64,000 nucleotides of DNA. Origin: CAZKNF01 sp964554105 (GTDB lineage: Bacteria; Bacteroidota; Rhodothermia; Rhodothermales; VXPQ01). Positions within the stretch are counted from its first letter, which is position 1; every line of letters begins with the position of its first letter. The position numbers and the translations under genes were made by a program. The notes beneath the pieces are model-generated. The model did not search any database and was not told where the DNA came from. It saw only the letters and a list, made by a program, of their open reading frames with translations. The stretch covers positions 1 through 64,000 of the forward strand of contig CAZKNF010000004.1 in the NCBI GenBank assembly GCA_964554105.1, read 5' to 3'. Below are positions 35,866 through 44,691 of the stretch, one piece after another.

Positions 35866-37784
35866 TCCTCTGACCCATCGGACGGCCGGTTCACACGGGA
35901 TGCACGAGAATTCGCGGATTCAATGGAGGATCGTCTTTCGAGTATGCTCCGGTTAGGGCTCGAGTACATTTCCACATATCGGTCGCTGATCTTCTGCGTG
36001 TCGGTGGCCTCTTTCAAACTTGCTGCGGCATCCGCTTCGATCACGACGAATCGGTAGGAGCCGGTTCCCATTTGCGATTCGACATCGGCCGCCTCGCGCA
36101 CACCGCTTACGTGACGCGTGAAACCACGCCCCCATGCGGGGTACATCCACGTATCTTCTGCTCCCACATACAGCACGGAGTCACTTTCGCCGGCCTTGGA
36201 ATCGAGCACATCGAATCCCTCAATCTTATACATGTAGTTCTCCTGAGACACGTCGGATAGTCTTGGCAATTCGCCATCTGTAGCCACCTGCATGGCAGAT
36301 TTAGCAAAAATGCCGTCCGAAGCGTTCGTAACGATTTGAATGACGTTTAGAATGCAGAATGCGCTGCAAAACGAAACCAGAGCCAGCAGGGCCGGCTTCT
36401 TAACTCTGGTAAAAAGTGATATGGCAAGAATAGCGAACGCAGGCACCATCCAGATCATGAATCGCTGATCCCAGCGGACCGGCTGCCGTGCAATAACAAC
36501 TGACACGAACAGGACGAACACGAGAAGAGCCAGCACAGCGAGGACGGCGTCGCGCTTGCCGCGAACAACCAGTTGCCGAAGCGCAGAAACCGTCCCAAAA
36601 ATGAGCAAAAATGGGAAGAGATAGCCGAAATGCGAAAAATCATGTTCGAAGATCTGCTCGGTGACCAGCCGTTTGAATGAAAGGTCGTAGAGATAGTATT
36701 CAGCGGCCGCGGCGAGGTTCGTGAGTCCAAAGGTGAAGTTTACCTCTCCGGGCCTGATACCAACCGGCACCTGCGCCCGCACCAGGTTATTCCAGTAAAG
36801 ATCGCCAACCAGCATCAGCACGCCAACTAGAGTGATGCCTCCGAGAAGAATCACGGCGCGAAACGGGACGCGCCGCAACAGAACAAGAATGAGCAGCACC
36901 AGGCCTGCCGCACCAGCGACGTTGAGACCCATCACCTTCGTGGCCACGGCCAGACTGCCCGTCAGGCCGAGAAAAAGGAGTCGCTCGTGCAGGCGCGTCT
37001 GAGGATCTGCGGATATATGGAGCGTCCAGTAGAACGTGCCGAGAATGAGAGCGAGGAAGATAATGTCGTTTTTTGCCGTGACCGCACCGTAAAGAATCTG
37101 AGGTGCCGTTAGAGTCAGGATCACGGCAAGGTAGGCAAAATCATCTCGCTTGAAGACGAACTTCGCCGCTCCGAACACAGCGACGAGACTCACGATCAGG
37201 GCAAGAATGTTGGGGAGCTCCATCCAGGCATCCGAACGCGAGAGCAGTGCGATATTTAGCATCTGCAACTCTGCACCGTTGACGCGATAGAGCTGACGCA
37301 GATCCTGAGTTGGTCCGACCGACAGACTCTCACTCTGTACGTAGCTTGCCACCATCGGCATGTGGTATGCCTGAACGTCCCAGACGTGCGTTGGGACGAC
37401 CAATGTGAATACCACTAGCCCAAGAACGGCCACTGCTGCGGTCACCAGCACGATTCGTCCGACGAGCGGACCACGCTTCAGTTTCTCTAAAAACGGCCGG
37501 GTGTACCTCGCGAGGTGTTGGCCGCCTGGTTGGATGTATATATACACTCCCGCGGCTACCGCCGTGATCAGGTAAGCAATCCACAGCGCCGATGTGGAAA
37601 GGAGGTGAACCACGTCCAGTGTTTTGACGAGGACGACCTGAAAGAAGTAGAAGACGACGTAACCGATGAGCACGGATGAAATGAATCCCGCAGTGCGCCG
37701 TCGCGCATCTACAGCTGCCACGATGAGCGCGAAGATCAGCACCCATACCACGGCGGCGCCGAGCGCACAAAGGAGTTCAACCAT
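35862..37784 (-). CDS. Polytopic membrane protein, probable GT-C glycosyltransferase
   Basis: The 640 aa protein has about twelve hydrophobic helices and a hydrophilic C-terminal part of roughly 100 residues. After the third or fourth helix is the loop V-W-D-V-Q-A-Y-H-M-P, with the Asp and His arrangement of GT39/GT83-like polyprenyl-phosphate sugar transferases, then Y-R-V-N-G-A-E-L-Q-M-L-N. It would add a sugar on the outer side of the inner membrane. The ATG at 37784 is preferred over a TTG five codons upstream; it overlaps the upstream gene by 8 bases. Confidence 0.75.
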   Translation of the reverse strand: MVELLCALGAAVVWVLIFALIVAAVDARRRTAGFISSVLIGYVVFYFFQVVLVKTLDVVHLLSTSALWIAYLITAVAAGVYIYIQPGGQHLARYTRPFLEKLKRGPLVGRIVLVTAAVAVLGLVVFTLVVPTHVWDVQAYHMPMVASYVQSESLSVGPTQDLRQLYRVNGAELQMLNIALLSRSDAWMELPNILALIVSLVAVFGAAKFVFKRDDFAYLAVILTLTAPQILYGAVTAKNDIIFLALILGTFYWTLHISADPQTRLHERLLFLGLTGSLAVATKVMGLNVAGAAGLVLLILVLLRRVPFRAVILLGGITLVGVLMLVGDLYWNNLVRAQVPVGIRPGEVNFTFGLTNLAAAAEYYLYDLSFKRLVTEQIFEHDFSHFGYLFPFLLIFGTVSALRQLVVRGKRDAVLAVLALLVFVLFVSVVIARQPVRWDQRFMIWMVPAFAILAISLFTRVKKPALLALVSFCSAFCILNVIQIVTNASDGIFAKSAMQVATDGELPRLSDVSQENYMYKIEGFDVLDSKAGESDSVLYVGAEDTWMYPAWGRGFTRHVSGVREAADVESQMGTGSYRFVVIEADAAASLKEATDTQKISDRYVEMYSSPNRSILERRSSIESANSRASRVNRPSDGSEE

Positions 37785-39039
37785 ACTCGTCGTGCTCAAA
37801 AGATGGATGTGCCACGTCCTTCTTCCTGCGTCTTGCGTGAAGCACGAAGAATACGAGGACCCCTAGCCAGAGAAACGATTGCCCGATTTCCAACAGGACG
37901 GTGAATCGGTCGGATAGATCGTAAAATGCCCATGTAGGGACGTGCATCATTGCCCATGTCAGCGCAAGCAAAATGCCTGCCACTATATGGCTATAATCGA
38001 GCCGGGGGCGTGTTGCTGCCACTCGAAACAATGAAATCATGGGAATCAGCATCAGCAAATCGTCGTAGAGCCGATGATGAATCCACAACCTCGACACGAT
38101 AGCGGCAACTCCCATCACCGTCCAGAAATCGCCCTCACGATTGCGGAATGTCCATAGGCCGTGACCTGCCAGAATGATTAAAGAGGCCGGCATCATCAAC
38201 GGCTCCAGTCCGGCCAGAGCCAGCCATTTGTGAATGTTGGCGTTTCCCTCCATTACCGTGACCTCCGATCCTGCCTGACCCAACCATTCCCCGGTTAAGG
38301 TCAGGAGGCCCGCGCCCTGAAAGGTGGACGCCAGAATGGAAAGTATGCCGTACCCAAGCACTACGAAAATCATCGGCCGGAGCCTGCCGGGAAGTACGCA
38401 CACGATCCAGAAAAAAGGCACGGAGAGGGTCGGCTTTACCAGCGCGGAAAGAAGAAGCGTTGCGGCGAACAAATCTTCCCACCAGCGGCCGCGGCAACGG
38501 TGAAGCCATACGAGTCCCACCAACAACATTGCCATGACGTGGAGTCCGACCTGGCCCACGAAGACGTTCATCTGCGTGGGATACATCGAAAAAATTAGCA
38601 GCGCGGCGAAAATACGCTGTATGCGTGTGTTCGCACCACTCTCCCGCACGGTGATCAGGGCAAGTACGCCCGCTGCCACGGCTATGCCGGCAGCCCACAG
38701 CCAGCGTGCGGAGGTGAGGGGGAGCCATCCCAGCCATGGCCAGAGGATTACATAACTTGCAGGTGGATAGTCGGCATTTTCGATGATGCCGTACAGCGGA
38801 CGTCCGGCGAACCACCTGTGCACCTCCACATAGCGGTTCTTCAAGTCGACGGCAGCCCAGGGTTCAACGTCAGAGACCAGAAAGGGAAATGCATACAAGA
38901 GCCGCCCTGCGGCCGCGACAACCATATATGCGGCCGCAACGATCAGGATATTCCGGCCGTGTCTGATCCACGTCCGACCCAGCCAAGGAACGATCACTTC
39001 GTCCCAGCCTTTCTGCAGGGATGTTCTGGCATATCTCAT
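37777..39039 (-). CDS. DUF2029/GT87-like membrane mannosyltransferase, tandem copy A
   Basis: The 420 aa protein has about ten membrane helices. The first loop is V-D-L-K-N-R-Y-V-E-V-H-R-W-F-A-G-R-P-L-Y-G, followed by Y-P-P-A-S-Y-V-I-L-W-P, which matches the GT87 family (polyprenyl-phosphate-dependent alpha-mannosyl-type transferases). The upstream gene encodes a close paralogue with the same motifs at the same spacing. The ATG at 39039 (M-R-Y-A-R-T-S-L) overlaps the neighbour's stop (TGATG). The open frame extends to 39201 but lies inside the paralogue. Confidence 0.82.
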   Translation of the reverse strand: MRYARTSLQKGWDEVIVPWLGRTWIRHGRNILIVAAAYMVVAAAGRLLYAFPFLVSDVEPWAAVDLKNRYVEVHRWFAGRPLYGIIENADYPPASYVILWPWLGWLPLTSARWLWAAGIAVAAGVLALITVRESGANTRIQRIFAALLIFSMYPTQMNVFVGQVGLHVMAMLLVGLVWLHRCRGRWWEDLFAATLLLSALVKPTLSVPFFWIVCVLPGRLRPMIFVVLGYGILSILASTFQGAGLLTLTGEWLGQAGSEVTVMEGNANIHKWLALAGLEPLMMPASLIILAGHGLWTFRNREGDFWTVMGVAAIVSRLWIHHRLYDDLLMLIPMISLFRVAATRPRLDYSHIVAGILLALTWAMMHVPTWAFYDLSDRFTVLLEIGQSFLWLGVLVFFVLHARRRKKDVAHPSFEHDEYG

Positions 39040-40316
39040 CAATCCGGAACGGTCGCTGATGCAGTCGGTCCCGAGGCTTTGTAAAGCAGGAAGCCTAGCA
39101 CAGCCAACCAAACGACTGTCTGTCCAAGTTCGACGAGCACCCGCAGGAGGAACGGAGCTCCATCGAAGAATACCCAATACGGCAAGAGGGTTGTCGCCCA
39201 CGTCGCAGTCAAAAGCATGCCGGCCGCCACATCACTTCCGTCTGGTAACGAAGGAGTTTTGGCCAGCCGAAAAAGCGCGATCATCGGCAAGAGGATTAGA
39301 ATGTCATCATAAACGCGGTGATGGATCCAGAGGCGCGCCACCAGCGCCGCGACGCCAACGAGCAGCCAGATCTCAGCGCTTCGGTGCCTAGCCGTCCACA
39401 GCCCTAGTGCCCCAAGTATCAGCAGCGACACCGGCAACAGCCACTCCTCGAGTCCGACGAAGGCCAGCCACTTGTGAACATTGACCGTTCCCCTGTGCAA
39501 TGTCAACATGGAGCCCTGCCCCAGCCACTGCTGCATCAAAGTGGTAAGTCCGGCTTGTTGAAAGAGGGCCCCAAACGCTGAGAGCGCCCCGTATCCTATC
39601 ACCACAAACGTGATTGGGCGCCACCTTCCCGTTACAAATAGCGGAATCCAGAAAAAAGGGACGGACAGCGTCGGCTTCACGAGTGAAGCCAGGAGCAACA
39701 CGGATATAGCGACGTCTTCCCACCACGCACCACGGCTTCGGTAGAGGCAAACCAGACCCGCAGCTAGCGGAACGATAACATGAAGACCTAGCTGACCAAG
39801 CCAGATCGTCAGCTGGGTGGCGTACATCGGCAACACCAGCAGCGCCATGAACAGTCGCTCCGGAACAGTTCGAGCCGCGCTTTCGCGCACGACTAGATAG
39901 ATGAGCGCCCCGAGAAGAATGGCCGCCGAGGCAGCCCAGAGCCACCGGGCTGATTCGAGCGGCAGCCACCCCAGAAGGGGCCAGAGCATCACATAGCTTG
40001 CAGCCGGATAGTCGGCACTTTCGACCACTCCATAAAGGGGAAGACCGGCGAACCAGCGGTGCACCTCGAGGTAGCGGCTCTGCAGATCGATCGCTTCTTC
40101 GGGAATCGACGTAAGAGCGAGAAAGGCATATCTCAGGCGCAGAATGCCCGTGATGCCCATATATACGGCCGCGAGTATGAGCAGCCTTCGACCATGGACC
40201 GACCACTGCGCCCGCACCCATGGCGCTATTTTGGTAGCCCACCCTGCGACAAGAGCGTTCACGAGTTCGATCGGCTTCTTGCAGCGCGGTGCCGAACTGT
40301 ACCCGCCATCCTTCAA
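39039..40316 (-). CDS. DUF2029/GT87-like membrane mannosyltransferase, tandem copy B
   Basis: The 425 aa protein is the paralogue of the next gene. It shares V-H-R-W-F-A-G, D-Y-P-x-A-S-Y-V-x-L-W-P, S-L-V-K-P-T-L-S-V-P-F-F-W-I, V-N-V-H-K-W-L-A and W-I-H-H-R-x-Y-D-D, all in order. About ten membrane helices are expected. The start seems to be TTG at 40316 (TTGA overlap with the FAD gene); a GTG (V-N-A-L-V-A-G) further in aligns better with copy A. Two copies could add two consecutive residues of the same sugar or use different acceptors. Confidence 0.82.
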   Translation of the reverse strand: MKDGGYSSAPRCKKPIELVNALVAGWATKIAPWVRAQWSVHGRRLLILAAVYMGITGILRLRYAFLALTSIPEEAIDLQSRYLEVHRWFAGLPLYGVVESADYPAASYVMLWPLLGWLPLESARWLWAASAAILLGALIYLVVRESAARTVPERLFMALLVLPMYATQLTIWLGQLGLHVIVPLAAGLVCLYRSRGAWWEDVAISVLLLASLVKPTLSVPFFWIPLFVTGRWRPITFVVIGYGALSAFGALFQQAGLTTLMQQWLGQGSMLTLHRGTVNVHKWLAFVGLEEWLLPVSLLILGALGLWTARHRSAEIWLLVGVAALVARLWIHHRVYDDILILLPMIALFRLAKTPSLPDGSDVAAGMLLTATWATTLLPYWVFFDGAPFLLRVLVELGQTVVWLAVLGFLLYKASGPTASATVPD

Positions 40317-41737
40317 TCCTCCACAACGTGAGCTTCAAAAATGCTCCGATACGTATCCCATTTGTCCGTATCAAAAGCCCCGTCGGCCAGGCAATCTACC
40401 GCCGCGTACGCCATGGCAAGGGCATGGTGCGTGTTGTCGTGGGCAAAAAGACCCTGCCTGCCGTAGCTGAGAAGACGCGGCAGTCCGCCTACCCATGCGT
40501 CGAGTACATCAAAGTACTGTTCGTAGCCTTGTTCGTAGATAGGATACGCGTGATGCAGCCGCTTTACGTGAATCGCAGAAGGTGGTCGGGGGAGAGGAAT
40601 TTTCGCAAGCGCCAGATCGTCCGCGACAATTCGACCGAGCTCGGTGTCCGTCATCGACCAGTATTCGTCGTCGATAGAACAGGGCAGCTCCGCACAAAGC
40701 GTCGTCTGCGCTCGCGGATGCATCGAGCCGGCATAGTTTTTAGGTTCGGATAGGCGGGTAATCGAAATTTTAGCACCGGGAAAGTAGTGCGCGTCGTATT
40801 CCGTGAATCGATCGACAGGTAGTTGAAGATAAATGAGAAGCATCGCACGATACCGCAGCGACGCCGCAGCCTTCAGAACCGCGGCCGGCGGAGGCGGCTC
40901 TACCATTCGAGCTAACAAACTCACCGGGATGGTGGACCAGACATAATCCGGCTCGAAGGTCTGCTGCTCACCGTCTCGTTCAGCTATCACCTTCCATTTC
41001 CGGTTTAAGGTGCCCGGCTCCACCAACTTCTCTACCTTCCACCCGAGCAGGAACGCGGCGCCGTCATCGCGAGCGGCATCAGCAAAGGCCTCGCTGATCT
41101 GCCCATATCCGTGACGCGGATAAAAAAACCGGCCCTTGCCATCCTTCTTCAAGCCCGGTAGCTGAGCGGCCACTTTGCGCAGGAGCTTACCGAAGGAGCC
41201 GGCCGAAACCCGGCGCCGTGCCTGAATGGCTGAAAGCTCCTCCGGCTCGCGTCCCCAGATCTTTCGGGCGTACGGAAAATAGAAAGAATCACAAATCGTA
41301 GGCCCCAGGTTCGCGCGCAGCACCGACGCAAAGGTATCGCCCTCCGTTTGCGTCCTCTTCACGAGTCCGGCCACCATGTCCCACGTCGTACGCAGCGCAA
41401 AACCTCGGTCCATGTGGAGCAGCATGTCCAGCGGCTTCAGCGGAAAGTGAATCCACTTTCCCCTGAGATTGATGCGACCGTGCCGAGGCCTATCGACCAG
41501 ATCTCCTCCAAGCAAGTTCTTGATATCTGCAAGGATGTTGAGATCCGTGGCGGGATGCAGGCGATGACTGCCGTAGTCCAGGCGCTGGCCTCCCATCTCG
41601 AAACTGCCGGCATTGCCGCCAACGACGTCGCGCTGTTCGACGATTGTGACATCGGCCCGATCTAACGATCGAAGCCGGTAGGCCGCTCCCACTCCAGCGG
41701 GACCTGCACCTAGTATCATGATATGCGGCTTACTCAT
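40313..41737 (-). CDS. FAD-dependent oxidoreductase of the amine-oxidase/UGM-like family (first copy)
   Basis: The 474 aa protein starts with the FAD-binding dinucleotide fold (I-L-G-A-G-P-A-G-V-G-A-A-Y-R-L), then V-V-G-G-N-A-G and L-D-Y-G-S-H-R-L-H. The middle has F-Y-F-P-Y-A-R-K-I-W-G, a typical UDP-galactopyranose mutase-like/protoporphyrinogen oxidase-like stretch, and the end has the FAD-closing region G-R-Q-G-L-F-A-H-D-N-T-H. In polysaccharide loci such enzymes may rearrange or oxidise sugar nucleotides; no substrate can be named. It overlaps its neighbours on both sides. Confidence 0.85.
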   Translation of the reverse strand: MSKPHIMILGAGPAGVGAAYRLRSLDRADVTIVEQRDVVGGNAGSFEMGGQRLDYGSHRLHPATDLNILADIKNLLGGDLVDRPRHGRINLRGKWIHFPLKPLDMLLHMDRGFALRTTWDMVAGLVKRTQTEGDTFASVLRANLGPTICDSFYFPYARKIWGREPEELSAIQARRRVSAGSFGKLLRKVAAQLPGLKKDGKGRFFYPRHGYGQISEAFADAARDDGAAFLLGWKVEKLVEPGTLNRKWKVIAERDGEQQTFEPDYVWSTIPVSLLARMVEPPPPAAVLKAAASLRYRAMLLIYLQLPVDRFTEYDAHYFPGAKISITRLSEPKNYAGSMHPRAQTTLCAELPCSIDDEYWSMTDTELGRIVADDLALAKIPLPRPPSAIHVKRLHHAYPIYEQGYEQYFDVLDAWVGGLPRLLSYGRQGLFAHDNTHHALAMAYAAVDCLADGAFDTDKWDTYRSIFEAHVVED

Positions 41738-42701
41738 GAAAACCTCGAGTCGAACCTAGGAGCGAAAACGATGTACGTTCGCCCGCGGGCGAGCGACTCT
41801 GGATCCACCAAATCATTCCACCAATCAAGCCTCCCGCAATTAGCACCGAATACCATACGAGGGAAACTACTAGACCCTGCGTTGCGGGCACGCCAAAAGG
41901 CACAAGAAGAGCCGCGAGTGTTGCATCTCGGACGCCCAGTCCACCGATGCTTACGGGCAGCAGTCCGGCTGCCTTTGCCAGCGGCCACGCCAAAAACCAG
42001 ACCGCCAGAGGCACATCTATGCCGAGAGAACGGCCCAACCAGGCATTCAATAACACGAAACTGCTCTGCATCAATAGGGCGAGAAGGAAGGCGCTTGCGG
42101 TAATGCCCGGGCTACGCCATAGCCTGCGGAGTGAGACCAGAACTCGCCCGATTCGGCGCCTATATTTTGTAGGCCAGCGATGAAGCGGCCGGCGCAGCAA
42201 CAATGGCAGCATCATGGCGCCTGCACCAACTGCTAAAATACCCGCGAGAACAGCGATCTGCGTGCTCCAACCAGAAAGGACGCTACCGGCGAGGAGACCT
42301 CCGCCTGCAATCAGGACTCCCAACGCTGCCGTGTCGATCATCCGATCCGCAAGCCCCCCAAGTACGACGGCCTCAGGTTCTGCGGTTCGCTTTCCTGCCA
42401 GCGTTGCCCTGAGAACGTCCCCACCCACCAGGCTCGGAAGGCATAGGTTCGCGAAAAGACCCGCAGCATAGAAACCGCTCGCGTCGAAAAGACGAAGCGG
42501 TGAACGACCGGTATTCGCGTTGACAATCATGCGCCACTTGATGACGCCTAAGAAATGAACGACGCCGAATCCTGCCAGGACCCACATCCATACCGACAGC
42601 GAGACGTCGTGCCATGCCTCCAGCACCTGCTGCCAGGGCAGCAGCAGGAAAAGCAGCCCCAGAATCGAAACGCTGACCAAAAGTCGCAGCCAGAATTTCA
42701 T
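41730..42701 (-). CDS. Lysylphosphatidylglycerol synthase TM-domain/AglD-like membrane protein
   Basis: The 323 aa protein has about eight helices and the family pattern W-R-M-I-V-N-A...L-F-D-A-S-G-F-Y-A-A-G-L-F-A-N-L-C-L-P-S-L-V-G-G-D-V-L-R-A. Near the end is S-I-G-G-L-G-V-R-D-A. This is the UPF0104/LPG-synthase transmembrane domain without a synthetase domain. Members in glycan loci are suspected of moving or acting on lipid-linked sugars. It sits directly after the DPM1-like GT2 and overlaps it by 4 bases (ATGA at 42698), which supports a shared lipid-carrier step. Confidence 0.85.
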   Translation of the reverse strand: MKFWLRLLVSVSILGLLFLLLPWQQVLEAWHDVSLSVWMWVLAGFGVVHFLGVIKWRMIVNANTGRSPLRLFDASGFYAAGLFANLCLPSLVGGDVLRATLAGKRTAEPEAVVLGGLADRMIDTAALGVLIAGGGLLAGSVLSGWSTQIAVLAGILAVGAGAMMLPLLLRRPLHRWPTKYRRRIGRVLVSLRRLWRSPGITASAFLLALLMQSSFVLLNAWLGRSLGIDVPLAVWFLAWPLAKAAGLLPVSIGGLGVRDATLAALLVPFGVPATQGLVVSLVWYSVLIAGGLIGGMIWWIQSRSPAGERTSFSLLGSTRGFHE

Positions 42702-43645
42702 GACGATCTCTGGATCCGTGCATTCTGTGAATGTATGCGGGCGTTTTGATCGGCCAACAGACCGACGGACCAAACGATTAAGGCGCCAAGCAGTCCCAGA
42801 ATCGCGCTTTCGGAAAGATTGTCCTGCGTCACGTCGTAGACAAACTTCGCGATCCCCATCGTAGCGAAGATGAGGCCTGCGGGAATGAAGACTTTGAGTG
42901 GATTGAAGAACACGATCGTGCGCAGAATCAACAGCAGAAAGTCATAAGCATGCCGTGGTCGGATTTTTGATTTTCCAAGCCGAGCATGGTAGTTGATCGG
43001 CACGTACTTGACGTCGTGGTCATTGCAGGCGGCTGCGAGCGTGATTGTAGTGGTAAACGAGAAGCCGGAAGGCAGCAGATGATGGTAGGCTTCTACCAGA
43101 TCCTTACGCATCAGGCGGAGCCCCGAATTCAGGTCCGGGAGCTTTCGGCCAGCGAGATAGCTCGCGAGTCCACCGAGTAGCCACTTTGCCGGCCGGCGCA
43201 CTAACGGTATTTTCGCAATCTTGCCCGTGCGTGCGCCTACGACCATCTCGTGGCTGTCAGCATGTTCCAGGAGACGCGGAATGGCGGAGCACGGATAGGT
43301 GCCGTCGGCGTCGGTGATCAGGATCCAATCGAATTGTGCGGCGGCGATGCCTCGCTTGAGCGCCGCCCCGTATCCCTGATTATGGCTGTGTCGCAGCACC
43401 CGAATCCCCTCTGCCGCAGCATTCGCGCCCGTATCATCCAGCGATCCATCGTCGACGACCAAAATTTCGTACGCCCATCCAGATTGATCCATGACCTCGG
43501 TGATTGCCTGGACCTGACTCGCAATGTGTGCACCTTCGTTGAAGGCCGGTATGATTACCGTCACTGCTTTGGGTAGCTCGTGTTCGCGAACTTCCTGAAT
43601 TTCCTCGATGAGACGTGGTAAAGCAGATGGCGTGTTCTCCGTCAT
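42698..43645 (-). CDS. GT2 of the DPM1/GtrB type (polyprenyl-phosphate sugar synthase-like)
   Basis: The 315 aa protein has a GT-A domain with V-T-V-I-I-P-A-F-N-E-G, V-V-D-D-G-S-L-D-D-T and D-A-D-G-T-Y-P. The N-S-G-L-R-L-M-R-K block marks the dolichyl-phosphate-mannose synthase branch. Two C-terminal helices (about 250-305) anchor it, as in GtrB and ArnC. It probably makes a polyprenyl-phosphate-sugar donor for the GT-C proteins of the locus. The tail carries Q-N-A-R-I-H-S-Q-N-A-R-I-Q, a short internal repeat. Confidence 0.9.
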   Translation of the reverse strand: MTENTPSALPRLIEEIQEVREHELPKAVTVIIPAFNEGAHIASQVQAITEVMDQSGWAYEILVVDDGSLDDTGANAAAEGIRVLRHSHNQGYGAALKRGIAAAQFDWILITDADGTYPCSAIPRLLEHADSHEMVVGARTGKIAKIPLVRRPAKWLLGGLASYLAGRKLPDLNSGLRLMRKDLVEAYHHLLPSGFSFTTTITLAAACNDHDVKYVPINYHARLGKSKIRPRHAYDFLLLILRTIVFFNPLKVFIPAGLIFATMGIAKFVYDVTQDNLSESAILGLLGALIVWSVGLLADQNARIHSQNARIQRSS

Positions 43646-44691
43646 CGCGTGCTCTCAGTTTTGGCCGAAACGAGTACGATCGAGCCGTAAATACCGGTGG
43701 CGAGAAGGATCACAAACACGTAGTCCAGGACGTGTTCGAAAGCGTGCCCTGCCACCATCGCCGCCAGTCCTTGTTTGGACTGACCAACGTCCATAAGATC
43801 GCCCGAGAATGAAACCACCGAGAGGAAGACTGGAATGGCGAAGACCAGTACGAGAGCGATCCATGTATTGCGTTCAAGAGGAGGTATCGGCTTCGCATTT
43901 TCGCCTCTTAAGCTTCGATCACGTCGCAAGAGCATCGACACCGCGTGCAAGGATCCCAGTCCAAAGAGAACGGTGATCGGCCCGTGGGTCAGGATCTCTC
44001 TGGCTTGATGTCCGGTGTACCTTACGTCCATAAAGATATTGGACGAGAGCCCGAAAAGAAGAGTAAGCGCGGCAACGTACATCCACGGCAGCCACTTGAC
44101 CGTCCGAGGCACTGAAGACGCGTTGTCCGCGGGATAACCGAGTACTACGGTCGAAAATGGTATATACAGCATCGTAGCCGCACCAAACCAGATTGTACTC
44201 AGCCAGTGAAAGTGCCAGTGAGATCCATACGCGATTAGATCGTCGCGCGTTCGAAACTGGAAGAGGTCATAGATCGCGCTCTGGAGTCCTTGTTGCAGCG
44301 ATACCGCCGCCATCGCAGCCCCTGCGAGCGTAACGCCGGCAATCAGTGTCACCCCCGTAATGATCGCCGCGAGATGGCGGTCTGTGGACTCTTTTATGCC
44401 GAGGATGCCCTCCGCTGTGGCAAAGCTCGTCGCGAGAAACAAAGCATAGGCGAAATCGACCGGAATTTCGCGGAGGAAATGACTGTAGTAGAAGATTGTA
44501 CCCTGCAGAGAATAGCGGCCGCTTTCGTGGACGACTGCGTTCCAGAGCTGCAGCGTACCATGATCGACAGCAAGCCACACGTATGCGCCGAGTAGCAGCG
44601 TGATCGGAACGCCGAAGCAGGCTGCAAGAAGTAGATGCACGCGAGTCCGGAGCAAACTTGACGCCTCTGCTGCCAACTTATCATCTCGCAT
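43642..44691 (-). CDS. Unidentified polytopic membrane protein with conserved-looking histidines
   Basis: The 349 aa protein has about nine hydrophobic helices and no family I can name. Histidines cluster at likely membrane borders: G-S-H-W-H-F-H-W-L-S-T, Y-T-G-H-Q-A-R-E-I-L-T-H-G-P and A-G-H-A-F-E-H-V-L-D-Y. This layout is seen in membrane proteins that bind heme, copper or non-heme iron, but no known motif is complete. It overlaps the GT-C gene upstream (11 bases) and the DPM1-like gene downstream (4 bases), so it belongs to the glycan transcript. The ATG at 44691 was chosen (Met-Arg-Asp-Asp-Lys); another is two codons upstream. Confidence 0.75.
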   Translation of the reverse strand: MRDDKLAAEASSLLRTRVHLLLAACFGVPITLLLGAYVWLAVDHGTLQLWNAVVHESGRYSLQGTIFYYSHFLREIPVDFAYALFLATSFATAEGILGIKESTDRHLAAIITGVTLIAGVTLAGAAMAAVSLQQGLQSAIYDLFQFRTRDDLIAYGSHWHFHWLSTIWFGAATMLYIPFSTVVLGYPADNASSVPRTVKWLPWMYVAALTLLFGLSSNIFMDVRYTGHQAREILTHGPITVLFGLGSLHAVSMLLRRDRSLRGENAKPIPPLERNTWIALVLVFAIPVFLSVVSFSGDLMDVGQSKQGLAAMVAGHAFEHVLDYVFVILLATGIYGSIVLVSAKTESTR

